A DNA stretch of 64,000 nt, taken from assembly GCA_941918925.1 (NCBI GenBank), contig OW799233.1, positions 135,934,533-135,998,532 of the forward strand, written 5' to 3'. The stretch is from Phyto melanocephala. Lineage: Eukaryota > Arthropoda > Insecta > Diptera > Rhinophoridae. Below, one piece after another: positions 1-11,379 of this stretch. The position numbers and the translations under genes are program-made. The first letter of the stretch is position 1, and every line of letters starts with the position of its first letter. The notes under the pieces were generated by a model, which was not told where the DNA came from, searched no databases, and saw nothing but the letters and a program-made list of their open reading frames with translations.

Positions 1-445
1 CTTACGAAGCGACTGTACTTGTAGTTTTAAAAATGTCTAAAATGTAATAATAAAAAAATCTTTTAATCTTTCTAAAATGAAAATAATTTAAATTTTACAC
101 TTAAAAATGGATTAGAGGTTGTTTACAATTAAAAAAGTTAGTTATTAAACGAATAATAAAATAATAATAAAGAATGATAAAACACAACAAGGCTATAATT
201 TAAAACAGACTTTTTGTTTAGTTAAATATTTGTAAACATATAATCTACACTGGCTTTTACTTTACGCCAGGTGGTGGTTGGTGAGGGAGGGATTTATATG
301 TATATAATAAGAAAATAACACACACATACACACACACACACAACCAAAATAATATGCTAAAAAAAGTGTATAAAATAATAAAACACTAAAACATAATTTT
401 TCTAAGCACACAAAAATAGAAAAAAATATTCAAGTTTTTTTTTTC
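1..445 (-). other. cindr: cindr 3' UTR (partial)
   Basis: Sequence directly downstream of the cindr stop on the minus strand. It is AT-rich and contains a short CA/TG microsatellite at about 318-342. No minus-strand AATAAA poly(A) signal is apparent before position 1, so the UTR probably continues beyond the window. Confidence 0.6.
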
Positions 446-1713
446 TTAGACTTGTGTAACGCACTGTGCATATTTATCCAGTTCAGCGCGTAAGATTTTA
501 TTGCGATCCGTTTCCTCTCGCAGTGTACGTACAAGTTCATCAATTGTACGTTGTTGAGCATGGACCAGCAACTCCAATTTGTCCACACGGGATTCTAATT
601 CGGCAATTTTTTGTGAACCACTACCGGCTGTAGTGGCCACACTACCACCATTATTATGCAGATGATTGTTGGAATTATTTAGATTGCTATATTTGGCAAC
701 TGTCGGTTGTGTAGTGCTATTGGTATGTGTACTGTTGCTGGCGGCTTCAGCTGGTGAGGCAGAATTGGTGGTGGTAGAAGAAGTATTTGATTTAAGTATA
801 TTACGTGTGGCAGCCATAGAGGGAGAAACACTGCGATTGCGTATTGATAAACTGTTGGGACGAGTTTTTACATCGGCCATAACATTGACATTTCCGGAGG
901 TATTATTTAGAGCCGGCAATCCATCATTGGTAATTTTAGCACTTAAACTTTTAGTCATGGCTTCTGTTAGAGTTTTACCTGTGGTATTATTACTACTGCT
1001 ACTTATACTGTTGTGACTACTTTCCACTAATGTGGATTGTTGCATGATGCTAGTAGATGAAACCGACGATGATTGCACTTTTGTTGAGGTGGTTTGCATT
1101 GAACTACTGCTGCTCACCTGTGAGCTGCCGTTATTAATTGTAATATTCATATTACCCTCTTCGCCATACAATTTCGAATTTCTATCATTCGCTGCTGTGG
1201 AAGAGGAGGAGCCATCACTTACACTAGGTGATGTTTTCTTTTTAACCTGTGACGCTTTCAGCTCTTCCATCCAGGGTGCCTTTTTCTTTTCCCATTCTCT
1301 GGGTTTCGGTTTGGCCAACTGCTCTTCGCTTGTCGAATTATCATCGGACTTTAATTGATCATCGCCGCTTTGGGTTGTATCACTACCATTACCATTGACA
1401 TACAAGGAATTATTATTATTTTCACCCATTGCATTTATGGCCGCCGAAGGTGGTCTACGCTTTGGCGCCTTAACGCGTCCAGCGCGCATATCCGGTAGCA
1501 TTGAACAACGTTCAACGCGATCGAAATCTGTGTCTTCTACAGCAATGGTGGCCGCTCTTCTCATTACCACACCTCCTGCACTGCCTGAATCGGACACATA
1601 GCTGGGCGATAACTTACTACTGCCTGAGCCATCAGCGTAGTCATGTGATGCTGCGGTGGTTAATTTGTTTTCCACATTTTTGACTTTTTGCTTAATGCCC
1701 GATAAGATGTTGC
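446..1713 (-). CDS. cindr: cindr last coding exon: capping-protein-binding motif and C-terminal coiled coil
   Basis: Terminal coding exon of the fly CIN85/CD2AP adaptor, which links receptors and junction proteins to endocytosis and cortical actin. It starts after a TTTCTAG acceptor; its first two bases complete a Gly codon left by the exon ending at 4430. It encodes 421 residues and ends in TAA at 446-448. Near the start, LPDMRAGRVKAPKRRPP (about 1448-1498) fits the CARMIL/CIN85 capping-protein-interaction pattern LxHxTxxRPKx6P at Leu, Arg, Lys and the last Pro. A PREWEKKKAPWMEELK block (about 1265-1312) follows, then a long Ser/Asn/Thr-rich linker. The last ~54 residues (KIAELESRVDKLELLV onward, about 446-613) form a heptad-patterned coiled coil, the usual oligomerisation end of this family. 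Reading through the acceptor into the intron is possible only to about 1759 and is not part of the protein. Confidence 0.93.
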
Positions 1714-2390
1714 CTAGAAAGATGGGGTAAAAAATATATATTATTTCGTTTTCAATCAATGAAACATTAAAATATTATATACATAACGCTTCAAGTATAT
1801 TACTATTATTTAACCAAACTATTGTGTAAGTCGTTGTCGACACAAAGTCATGTTGTTCATTAGGAATATTTAAATTTATAGGTTTGTAGTTTATAGATTT
1901 GATTTGGAAAAATGGCAACCAAAACGTGATGCCTTCATAACGATGTAAAAAAAATTGAATGAATTTAACTGGGTAGTTTAAAAAGTGTCGCACGACATGC
2001 GGCCCTAAATTGCATGCGAGACACAAGTTTAATCTAAACCTCTCTCCTTCTCTCTCTATATATATATGATCAAGCGTAGGAGGCGTTAGCTATTCCCCTA
2101 GGTATTGGTAGCTTTTTTTTAGGTAGTGTTTTGCATCGGAAAGTCATCCATTTACTTATGTAAATGCAGTCCTCTAAAAACATAAGAAGATACTCTGTTG
2201 CTTGTCTTAGAGAAAAGCAATTTGTCGAACAACACTAGTTTATCTTTGACATCTTAGTGACGTAATGTGACAACGACTTACATGAAAGGGATAAGTAAAC
2301 CAATTTTCAATAATTGAGTGATTTTTACAAAAACAGAATTAAAAAACGTATACAAAGTATTAAGGAAAAAATTAAGTACATAAAATAAAG

Positions 2391-3661
2391 GGTGTTTTTT
2401 ATAGAGGCGAAAATTTTAAAATTAAAGTGAAATAGAGAAAAACGTTTTAAAAATCCATCTAATTGACTTTATTCATTAGATAATTCTGATGTTATTAATG
2501 TTTAAATATGATTTTGGACATGTGGCCGCCACGGCAAGCGCTTATAATGGCGTAAACAGGAGGCCCAAAACGAACGCACGATCAATAGTTTAGGCTGTAT
2601 TTCGACACGAAAAGCGTCGAATATTCGATTCAAAGTGCTTAATCGTTTCCGATTCTCAAAGTCGTTTTTATACCCTTCACCTCTGGTGCACAAGGGTATA
2701 TATAGCTTTGTCATTCCGTTTGTAATTTCTACAATTTTCATTTCCGACTCCATAAATTATATATTTTCTGAAAGCTTATGAATAGAGGAGTCGATTAAGC
2801 CCTGACAGTCTGTCCGTGTGTTGGTTGAAATTAACTTTTAGAAGCAACTATATGTTCCTCAGATCTGTATATGGTATCAATTCTTGGAAATATCCAGGAA
2901 TGAATCGCTATTGAAATTCAGCACAATTGCCCCATAATTTTCTGAGATATGTGCAAAAAACCACGACCACTTCGTTTTTTTCACAATTACAACAACAACA
3001 TTGAGTCCCAGCTGAGCCAAAAAATTTTTTTTATTTTATTTTTTATTTTATATATTATTTATATTTTTATTATTTTTTTTATATGTATTTTTTTAATTTT
3101 TTTAAACATTTTTTTTTTTAATTTTTTTATTGTTTTTTTTTTGTTTTTAATATATTTTTAGAATCACATGTTTTTTTACATGTATGTACGTATTTTATAT
3201 GAGATGAATGGTGATACAAACAATTGTTATTGCATGACTACACGTTGTGAAGGGTATATAAGATTCGGCTTGTTTTTTTTTTCGTGCAGACGTATGGACT
3301 AATGATTCCATCGATCTTAAAGCGTACTATACAGTAAGTTATTAAAAATGTAATAGTGTTTTGACAATGGCCGGAGGATTATAATCACTCTAAATGCTGA
3401 TTGACATAGCATTTAATTAAAAATGCGCTTCATACGATGCCCAATGAGTTTGTCACATTAAACCATGATTTTCGAGATAAATTTGAACAAGTTGCAAACG
3501 TTTCTCTCAAAAACAACAGAAAACTATCAAACTGCGTAGTTCGATTCCAAACTAACTTTTTTGAATTTGTCTGCTTAATACATTAATACCCCTCAGCTGT
3601 CACATAATACATCACTAATCACGATTTAAAGTTTCTCGCCTCTAAAAAGAAAAACACCCAA
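2391..3661. mobile_element. TIR DNA transposon remnant, split by an INE-1-like insertion
   Basis: The left end GGGTGTTTTTTATAGAGGCG at 2391 is the inverted counterpart of CGCCTCTAAAAAGAAAAACACCC ending near 3660, giving TIRs of about 22 bases. The interior block 2500-2660 has higher GC than its surroundings but no readable protein on either strand. An INE-1-like copy occupies 2667-3281. A similar GGGTGTTTTTTAAGGCTGAA end occurs at 61285, so the family has at least one other copy. No clean target duplication is visible. Family not identified. Confidence 0.6.
2667..3281 (+). mobile_element. INE-1/DINE-1-like (Helitron-derived) element, copy 1
   Basis: It begins TACCCTTCACCTCTGGTGCA and ends GTGAAGGGTATATAAGATTCGG, i.e. 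subterminal inverted repeats. Inside are the shared blocks TTTGTCATTCCGTTTGTAAT, CTGAAAGCTTATGAATAGAG and a short GTCTGTCC stretch. These features match known fly INE-1/DINE-1 elements (subterminal inverted repeats, GTCY tetranucleotides, a 3' hairpin). The centre (about 3001-3186) starts TCCCAGCTGAGCC followed by a T-rich tract. The 3' hairpin seen in other copies is lost here after GATTCGGC. Short open frames in the T-rich tract are not genes. Confidence 0.65.
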
Positions 3662-3834
3662 AAATTTCTTAATTTTAAAATATGAATTGTTTTAATAGCT
3701 GAGTTTAAGGAAATTTTTTTTTAATATTTTCATTATTTCTTTACCCCATTAAGTAGCATCGCTAGAAATTTGTCGAACATTAAAAATATTTATCGATTAA
3801 ACAAAGTCTAAATTTAATTAAAATATAAACGAAG

Positions 3835-4352
3835 GTAACCGTCAATGGCGACCGTTATCGTGCCATTATAACCGACTATTTGATGCCTTAAATTGAAGCT
3901 CGTGATCTCGGAGACATTTGGTTTCAGCAAGACGGTGCCACTTTCCACACATCGCATCAATCAAAGGATTTATTGAGAGAACACTTCGGTGAGCGCATAA
4001 TTTCACGTTTTGGGCCGGTCAATTGGCCACCAAGATCGTGTGATATCACACCATTCGACTTTTTCCTGTGGGGATATGTAAAGTCTAAAGTTTATGCGGA
4101 CAAACCCGCTTCGATTCAGGCGTGTCATTCGCCAGTTACAAGTCGAAATGCTCGAACGAGTCATCGAAAATTGGACTCAACGGATGGGCCATCTGCGACG
4201 TCGCAACGGCCAACATTTGACAGACATGATCTTTAAAAAATAAATGCCAACGAATATTCTTTTAAATGAAAATAAACATTTCCATTGAATTTGAATTTTC
4301 TGTTTTTTTTTTTTTTTCTTTAAAAAAGTAGAGAACCTCAAAATGGATCACG
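3835..4352 (+). pseudogene. Tc1/mariner-superfamily transposase, C-terminal remnant with 3' TIR
   Basis: Conceptual translation gives VNGDRYRAIITDYL, then WFQQDGATFHTS, REHFGERIISRFGPVNWPPR, TPFDFFLWGYVKSKVYADKP. These are catalytic-core and C-terminal motifs of IS630/Tc1/mariner transposases of flies (second Asp in FQQDGA; the DFFLWG block holds the third acidic region). A stop interrupts near 3888, and a frameshift after ADKPASIQA destroys the tail. The 3' end GAACCTCAAAATGGATCACG (about 4331-4351) looks like the element's terminal repeat. The N-terminal half is missing. The N-terminal remnant at 30690 is from the same type of transposase. Confidence 0.8.
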
Positions 4353-4429
4353 CTTTAGTATTTAATTGATAAAAAAAGGCTATAGATACATATGCACATT
4401 ATCACACTAAAATTAATTGCAGTACGCAC

Positions 4430-5020
4430 CTGTTATGCTTGTCACAGTGGTGGTTTTTTTGACAGGCACTGTAGGTTTTTTATTAAGTACTGGTGGCGGT
4501 GTCGTCTTCGTTTTCTCATCCATATTTTCTATACTTTTTCGCAACTCACTGGAGGAGGAGGAGGAAATGGCGTTCATTAGAGTCGAGTTAGAGTTACTAC
4601 TAATCGACGGCGCGATCGTTTTACTTTCCTGTTGCTGTTGCTGCTGCATGTGTAATTGTTGTTTTTTAAGGGCCAAACGAGCTGCACCATCAGAGGCATT
4701 TGTTAAATCTAAGTTTTTATTTTCCAAAGATTTACGCTGAGCCGCTACATTACCAGTAGGCAAGCCTGTTTCCGAGAGTATATCGTTTAACGAATCTCTC
4801 GAACCAAAACTATCTTTGCGATTGGAACTTTGAGTGGATGAAGAACTACCGGATTTTTTGATCATCGATTTGACATTGCTGTTTGTAGACCCAGTTGATG
4901 TTAAATTATTGTTGGTTGTGGTGGTGTTGGTGACGTTATTCGTATTTAATAATTTGGCAGTAGTTCTATGGGTTTGTTGAGGCTGTGATTGTTGCTGTTG
5001 CAGATCATTTAATGGCGAAA
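4430..5020 (-). CDS. cindr: cindr coding exon: Ser/Thr/Gln-rich linker with proline-rich stretch
   Basis: Internal exon with acceptor AACTTTACAG at the 5020 side and donor GTGCGT beginning at 4429. It enters in phase 1 (TT completes Val with the G of the previous exon) and leaves in phase 1, matching both neighbours. The 196-codon frame has no stop. It opens with a Gln-rich run (LQQQQQSQPQQ), has a second run (HMQQQQQQE), and ends with TPPPVLNKKPTVPVKK, a proline/lysine-rich segment of the kind SH3 proteins bind. SSTQSSNRKDSFGSRDSLND looks like a possible phosphorylated serine cluster. No folded domain is visible. This corresponds to the disordered linker between the third SH3 and the C-terminal part in CIN85-family proteins. 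It is more divergent than the SH3 exons, so assignment rests on phase, strand and order. Confidence 0.88.
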
Positions 5021-6666
5021 CTGTAAAGTTTTCAAATACAAATCGATATTAGTATATATGTATACTTTTCCCTTTGAAAAAATTCAAAAACTCTTTCTAG
5101 AAGCATTAAATATTATTTATTGTGGTTAGTATTTGGGTACAAATTTATTTGTTTCTTTTACTTTTTGTTTTATAGTGGTTGGATTATTGTAAAAAGCAGG
5201 CAGCATTATAATTTAAGCATAAATTATTTTTTAATGAAAATTTACTGATTATTTGTAACAAGAGGGATGTAAAAACATAACTGCAGCTAAATATAAACTA
5301 TTTAAAATTGGGAATATCTTTAAATAAAGAACAATACAAGAAACAGTTTGTAAAACAAATAATTTTTAAGAAGCCATTACCTTTGCTTTCTTAGACTATC
5401 AATAAATTCTAATTGTCTTAAAAGAATTGTACTTGATTGCTAAAATTGTTTCTATCAAAAACACTAAATTAAATCAACTTAAAAATTTGATTGTTTTGGA
5501 TATTAAACAAATGTATTGTAAATGTAATACATACATACATAGTTGGTTTTAATGAGCTCATTTTTTCGATGAATCACTCATTCAAATATTTGTATTTTTT
5601 GTTTTATTAATTTGTTTTGTTTTTTTTCAAACAGATATTAGGCAAGTTTTTAAAATAAATATTTCAAATCAAAAAAAAAAAATGCTTGATGAGAGAAAGT
5701 TATAAAATAAGAAGAAGAAAAGTAACACTTGATAGAAATTTATTTGAAAACTTTACTTCACTCGTTTGAAGTTTTATAGTACAGAATTGAATCTGAATTG
5801 AAAAATTCAACAAAAATAGAGAATATAAAAATTCTAATCCTTTTTTGATAATTTGCATAAATAATTAATAAATGTTTTTCAATCGATTTTGTTGAAATAT
5901 GATGAATGCCTTGTTTCTGAAAATATTCAACAAGTTAACATGTACACATTTTCAAAAAACCAAATCTTCGAAGTTAGTCAAAAACTGCAGTTTTTCTTTA
6001 GAACCCAACAAAACAAACATTTTCCAGAATTATTGCCTTAGAGCTATAAAAACTTTAAACTGCAATTTGACTTAAAACCTCTTTGACTAACGTCATCGAA
6101 ATAAGAGTGCCATATTTCTTGCTTCATACTCATACATTGATTTATTCCATTTTTTTAAAAGATCAACCTGCCCGCATCGGAAAACTCTTTACATAAATCT
6201 TTTTTAAGTCAAAAACTGGTATGCTCTTAACACGATAGATAGATAAATAGAGAAGTCGATTTAGCTATGTCCGTCCGTCCGCGTGAGCGTTGAAATCAAT
6301 TTTTTGTAGCTCTCACATGTTTAATGGACTCGTATATGGTATCAATTTATAAGAAATACTTTGGAGAGTTTTGCTATTGACCCCCTAGCGGCTGAGATAT
6401 GAGAAAAAAGGAAAAAGTATGTTTTTGTTATACTAAACAAAGTTAAATTTTGCAGCTCTCAGATAACTTCTTGACCCGTTAAGATACAAATATAAAAATA
6501 TTGCTTTATTCGGTTAATTTTTGACAAAGACATAGGTAAAAACATAAAATTTTTTTTGAGATTGCAACAACGAAATTTTAATAAAACAACAAAAATAAAA
6601 GTAGGCGTTCACTGATACATACTTATGCATACATCTATGTATGTATGTGCACGCAAAATATAAACG

Positions 6667-7385
6667 TGGTTGTAGTAATCATAATCTAAGAGCAACATAC
6701 TATGATTGAACTGTATGATTGTGGTTAAAACATATAATGGTTGTACGTTATTATAATGTTTAATTAAAGTATAATGAAATTATACTGTGACTAAAAATTA
6801 AACATAAAATTTTTGCTTTTTTCTAAAACACATTTTATTTTCAACAAAAATAAATGTCTATGCAAGATTCTAAGGGTGTATTTTCACTCGTCAATCTCCA
6901 ACATACGCCTGTGGTCTGAAGCTAAGCAGCAACTGATCCAACACGAATAGTGCAAACACAATTATTCCTGTATATTTCTCACTTGGCGAAACCATCAAGC
7001 GATATAGCAAAACAATATAAAGAGTGGAACCCACACGGTAGACGCAGTACAAACCGACCATCGCATATCTGGAAACGTCAAATAACAATTGAGATGTGCA
7101 AGTTAAACTTCTATTGGAACATAATTGAACATAGAGAAGTAGATACAGAATTAACAAGAAGAACAAAAATTCATTTAATGGTTATTTATGATTTTAAATA
7201 GCTTCGAATATAATGTTATTTTCGCAAAGGTATACCACATCGAAGTTTTCAAACATTAAATGATAAAATTCAAACAAATGTTTGGTTATCGTGACGAAGT
7301 AACTAAAATAACTGTTACCTGTTTTCGTCAACCAAATATTGTCATAGAGAATACAATATGATCGTTGTGTGTGTGCATTATGGTA
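6667..7385 (+). mobile_element. Dispersed element A, copy 1 (second copy at 44095-45325)
   Basis: Both ends are shared in the same orientation with 44095-45325. The left block has AGAGCAACATACTAT and TTAAAACATATAATG; the right block has AACATTAAATGATAAAATTC, CAAACAAATG, ATCGTGACGAAGTA and AATATGATCGT. The copies differ in the middle because each received other insertions (here a LINE tail). Coding capacity is absent and the superfamily is not identified. Confidence 0.55.
6885..7180 (+). pseudogene. Non-LTR retrotransposon C-terminal fragment
   Basis: The frame at 6950-7201 gives KPSSDIAKQYKEWNPHGRRS then NRPSHIWKRQI. This resembles the post-reverse-transcriptase tail WNPQGxRxxGRPxxTWRR seen at 35790-35850 in this window and in many insect LINEs. 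Only the tail is present. It lies inside element A, so it probably arrived by insertion. Confidence 0.6.
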
Positions 7386-8371
7386 CAAACTGTGTGGGTT
7401 TTTGTTGTAGTTGTTATATTTTTGTATGCATGTACGAACGTATGTAATGCAGACTTAGTCAGCCGTATTGCTGAAATTAAAATGTTTTACATTTATTCAC
7501 TGTACGTCGCACGAACTTGATCACACACAACAAGTATTTATGAAAAAAAGAGACAGTTGCATATCTACACTTTTGTGAAGGGTGTATAAGATTCGGCACA
7601 GTCGAATATATCGCTTTTGTTTTTGCTCCATTTGATTTACAAGCAAATAAAAAAAATCTATTGTTTTGTTTTCTATATTCGTTATAAGAAATTTTTTAAC
7701 ATTTGTTAATGTAATCATTCATTAAGGCATATTCATATTATACAAATATTTGTGGAAATAAAAAGTATTAATTTCCGATTTAGTAAAAACTAAAAAAAAA
7801 TTAATTAATTTTTGTAATTTCAGCCAATCAATTTACTGTTATAAAGTTTTGACAATGTTTGGTGTAAACATAATGTCAAAATTTATTAAATTCGTCTTGA
7901 TTTCATTTATTAATGCAGGGATGGATAATGAGATTTTGGTTTCGGTATTTAACAATTAACTTAAGTGTTGCTATTGCACCACATATAATGTGTTTCACAA
8001 ATATATATGCTTTTTTAATAAAATTTTATTAAATTGAACATATTATATCAACTTATTCATTCCTGATATACGAATTGGCCTTGACAGAAAACAACCTCTA
8101 AAAAGTTGCTTTGTTGTACCAATTCGCCGTTGTATATACCTGTATGAATAGGCTTGGGAGTAAGAAAACTCACAACAAATTATATAAATATTTTATATAG
8201 TTTTTATGCTTGTTTAGGGCGAATATTTGCCCAATATAATTTTAATATGATTTGAATTAAAAGAGAGCTATTTCTTAAAATTTTTTATATCAAATTTAAA
8301 ACTTCTAGCCTATAAATATAGAAAGAAAAAATTTTTTTCATAATTTTGTTTAGAACATTTGCTTAGGACCA

Positions 8372-8504
8372 GGGGGCAAATGACGGCATTCGAATGTGAT
8401 CAAACTTTGAAAATTTTTATTAGAAACTCTATACCTAACGCACGCAGCGAACTCGATCGATTGAGTAAAATTTCGATCGTGATCGAATGCCGTAATTTGG
8501 CCCC
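8372..8504. mobile_element. Short TIR element (MITE) with GGGGC...ACGGCATTCGA ends
   Basis: GGGGGCAAATGACGGCATTC at the left pairs with GAATGCCGTAATTTGGCCCC at the right, giving about 21-base inverted ends with roughly 130 bases in total and no coding potential. A relative with GGGGCCGAATTACGGAATTC and TCGAATGCCGTAG lies at 41632-41720. Target duplication is not evident. Confidence 0.6.
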
Positions 8505-9290
8505 AGCTTTTACACTTTAAAGTTTGATCTTAAATTAGAATTTTTAATATTCGCTGTTAATAAAATAAATAAATATAAATATAATAAAAACAAAAAAGTG
8601 TTAACAATTGAATTGACTAGTTAGTCGTTTTCATTGAAACGTGATAAGTAAACTTTTGTTTTTTCTTCAAATATATTATATTGGTTATACTCACTCGTAC
8701 TTGCGCTTTATTTGTAAACGTTTATTAAATTAATTTCAATATAATTTTTATATGGCGTTGGAATACATAAATTATAAATATGTGTCGGAATTTTAAATAA
8801 GCATGAAATAATTATTTAATAAATTATTGCGTTTACTGTAATGCGTTTTAACTAAAAAAAAAATTGATTTTAAGTTAAACTAAACGGCGTTGTTTTGGTA
8901 GAAATTTTTAATAATAAATAAATTGATAAGAGTACACTTTGTTATACAAATTTTTTTTATTTATCACTTTAAGGGTTAAAGGTTGGATTTTGTTGGAGGA
9001 ATATGCAGTTTACCATTTTTACAAATTTAATTTAACCCACCAGATTAAATAAACTTGTCTTGAACTTACCGCTTACTTTAGATTAAAATGAAAATTTAAC
9101 AAAGGATAACTGTTTATCCGGCCGATAAAATCCTACCTTTTACTAATTCCAAGTTGTAATAATGGCCCTAAATGATTTATGTTATTCAAAGATTTTGTAT
9201 AACAATATCTTGTATGTATGTGAAAATTTTATACAAATTTACAATTAAACTTTGTTTATAAGAAATACACTTTTTTAACCAATAACTGTT

Positions 9291-9397
9291 GTATTCATAA
9301 AAAATATTTAAGGTTTATTGAAGGCTTATTTGACAAATATTTTAACAACATCTGTCAAATAAGCCTTTATTAAACCTAAAATATTTTTTGTGCATAC
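9291..9397. repeat. Hairpin MITE family H, copy 1
   Basis: AAAATATTTAAGGTTTATTG and AAGGCTTATTTGACA are followed, after a short loop, by TGTCAAATAAGCCTTTATTA and ACCTAAAATATTTTTTGTGC. The whole unit is one long inverted repeat with arms of about 45-50 bases. Other copies are at 32055-32174 and 52323-52441. Confidence 0.75.
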
Positions 9398-9426
9398 GTC
9401 AGTAATTTTTTTGCTTTAAACATATA

Positions 9427-9680
9427 TCGACCCCTGTGCGTGAAATTATCGTATGTTACAAAAACAAAATTTTACAGGAGAGCGTTTTTATTACTTCTAA
9501 ATAAATAAAACGTAAATAACACTGCTACATACGATCAAATGTGTTATCTCCATAACTAAAACAGTTATCGCAATAATATTTTATCAGCAGATGAATAAAT
9601 TAATGTAGAACAAAGTTGCATAAAAAAAATTCTATTTCTAAAAAAACCTAACATACGATAATTTCGCGCACAGGGGTCGA
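9427..9680. mobile_element. 254-bp TIR element (MITE)
   Basis: TCGACCCCTGTGCGTGAAAT plus TATCGTATGTTA at the left is mirrored by TAACATACGATAATTTCGCG plus CACAGGGGTCGA at the right: TIRs of about 33 bases with one mismatch. The interior is AT-rich without coding potential. No second copy was noticed. Confidence 0.75.
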
Positions 9681-10103
9681 TGTGCATTATTATTTTAAAT
9701 TGTTAAAAAAAAGAAAACATTATTTCAAATTCAAAGAAATAAATTAAAAACATATATAAGCCAAACCGGTTATTTGGTGTTAGAAAAAGCGAGTAAATTG
9801 CTTTTTATTTTCTTTGCAAACTAAGTACGATGATTGAACACAATAATGGGTCGCAATAATGTTAAATAATTTTTTTTTTAATTAGTTTATTTCTTATTTT
9901 TTATTTTATTATATAACCATAAAACACTTTCGCTGGATTTCTTGAGAAAACGAATACCATATAAAAAAAAATAGATTTTAAAGTGAAAATACTCGCGAGT
10001 GGGTGTAAGCTTGACTTTAAAGACGTTGACGGAAACTATTTACGTATAACACTTAACAGTATCAGGTAGTAAATCTAACTAAAATAAAGTTTTTAAAATA
10101 TTA

Positions 10104-10148
10104 AACACACACATATATTCTTCTTGAAGTTAATGTGTGTGTGTTTTT
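10104..10148. repeat. Small CA/TG inverted repeat
   Basis: AAACACACACATA and TTAATGTGTGTGTGTTTT form a short stem around a 20-base loop. It is probably a simple-sequence fold-back rather than a functional site. Confidence 0.4.
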
Positions 10149-11274
10149 ATGGAAGTAGATATCTAAATAAAACAAACAAATTTTGGTTTTGTTAAAAAAA
10201 TAAATAAATAAAAAATACAAATTTGAATTTAAGTACTAAATTGCTGTGGAGGTAAAAAAGTTAAACATATTGATATAAAACCGGTAACTATTGAATTGAA
10301 TTTTGTTTATAATTTAAGCAAAAAATCTCAAAAGATTCTATGAAATCATACTCTGTACTTGAGTGTGTTGCTGGCGGACTAAGTGACAATAGTCACTACA
10401 GAATAAATAACAAATACATATGTAGTATAACTCTTTCTTAAATAAAAAATTGTCAAAAAAAAATATAAAAAATCTTAAAAAAAAAAATGATACATCAAAC
10501 CGTTTTTGATATAGAAAAATTTCTATATAAATCGACTATGTTTATGTGAAAATAAAATAGTTATTATTTTTTAATAAATTCAAAAATTTATTTTTATTCC
10601 TAATTTTTATTGTAAATTAATGTTTCTTTTTGTCTTAAGTTCACTTTCATAAATTTAAGCATTTTTGAGAATTTAATCCAATAAACGATTACAATTTAAT
10701 TTAAAATATATTTAGGAAGTATAATAATTTATGAAAATGAGCTTAAGACAGGATAATTGATTAACAATAAAACGTAATGAATAGTTTTTATATTTAAATA
10801 AAATTTTTATTGACTTAACAAGTTTTGCTTAAATCGAAAATTTTCTATTAATTAAAAATTGATTAATCTTGTGATTGATACTTTTTTTAATCAAACAACT
10901 ATCAAATTTTATAAAATTTTAAAATTAATCGAAAATATTTTTGTAAACATTAATTTTAATTATTTTTAAAATACACAAGGTTTCAGACATGGAAAATCGA
11001 TATTTTTTATTGGCACTAAACGGCATTCTCAAACATACTTTTGTGATATTAAAAGTTCCAATAAAAAATTCAATGAAAAATTCAATACTTTGCCATTGCG
11101 GTCCAGCAGAGAACAAAATCAAACATAGTAATATGTATGTGAGAGGTGAACTATACTTATTCATATTTTTCAAAATACGTTTTTTAAACTGTTGGAATCG
11201 AAACTTCTTCTAATCTAATGTTGTTATTCTAAATAGAAAACTTGAAAAACAACACCAAGTCCATGTTGTTTAGA

Positions 11275-11375
11275 GCTGCTCAAGCATAAGAAAAATGGCT
11301 TACAAGCAATCTCATTAAATTTAAAATAGTATGTGTATAAAAAACATACTTGCAAATATATATGTTTTGCTATAT
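11275..11375. repeat. Dispersed ~100-bp repeat (second copy at 39015-39125)
   Basis: AAGCATAAGAAAAATGGC, ACAAGCAATC and ATTAAATTTAAAATA are followed by ACATACTT, a short A-rich stretch and a GTTTTGCT end. They recur in the same order and orientation at 39015-39125, in the intron between the first two cindr exons found. No ends or coding potential are defined. Confidence 0.55.
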
Positions 11376-11379
11376 CTGA

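Larger units (their letters stand above)
1714..4429 (-). other. cindr: cindr intron 4 (2.7 kb)
   Basis: Bounded by donor GTGCGT at 4429 and acceptor TTTCTAG at 1714. It contains a TIR element interrupted by an INE-1-like copy (2391-3661) and a mariner-type 3' end (3835-4352). Nothing recognisable was seen in 1760-2390, apart from a short CT/TA simple run near 2040-2067. Confidence 0.85.
6170..7625 (+). mobile_element. INE-1/DINE-1-like element, copy 2, degraded and interrupted
   Basis: 6235-6560 carries the element's interior: GAAGTCGATTTAGC, GTCCGTCCGTCC, then GTTGAAATCAATTTTT and GAGATATGAG. The matching 3' end, TTTGTGAAGGGTGTATAAGATTCGGCAC with the imperfect hairpin GATTCGGCACAGTCGAAT, lies at 7566-7612. 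Between them sits the separate repeat 6667-7385. The 5' inverted end is not clear. Confidence 0.5.

Noticed and set aside
666..1683. Open frames on the plus strand across 666-1683
   Set aside because: They are antisense to the last cindr exon, whose minus-strand frame is continuous, spliced in phase and has recognisable motifs. The plus-strand frames are Leu/Val-rich mirror products of Ser/Asn codons.
2949..3161. Hydrophobic Phe/Ile-rich small protein
   Set aside because: It is the translation of the T-rich tract in an INE-1-like element; the analogous Lys-rich frame at 56417-56638 comes from the same tract in inverted orientation.
4417..4740. Plus-strand open frame opposite the cindr linker exon
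   Set aside because: Antisense shadow of the phase-consistent minus-strand exon 4430-5020; no family match.
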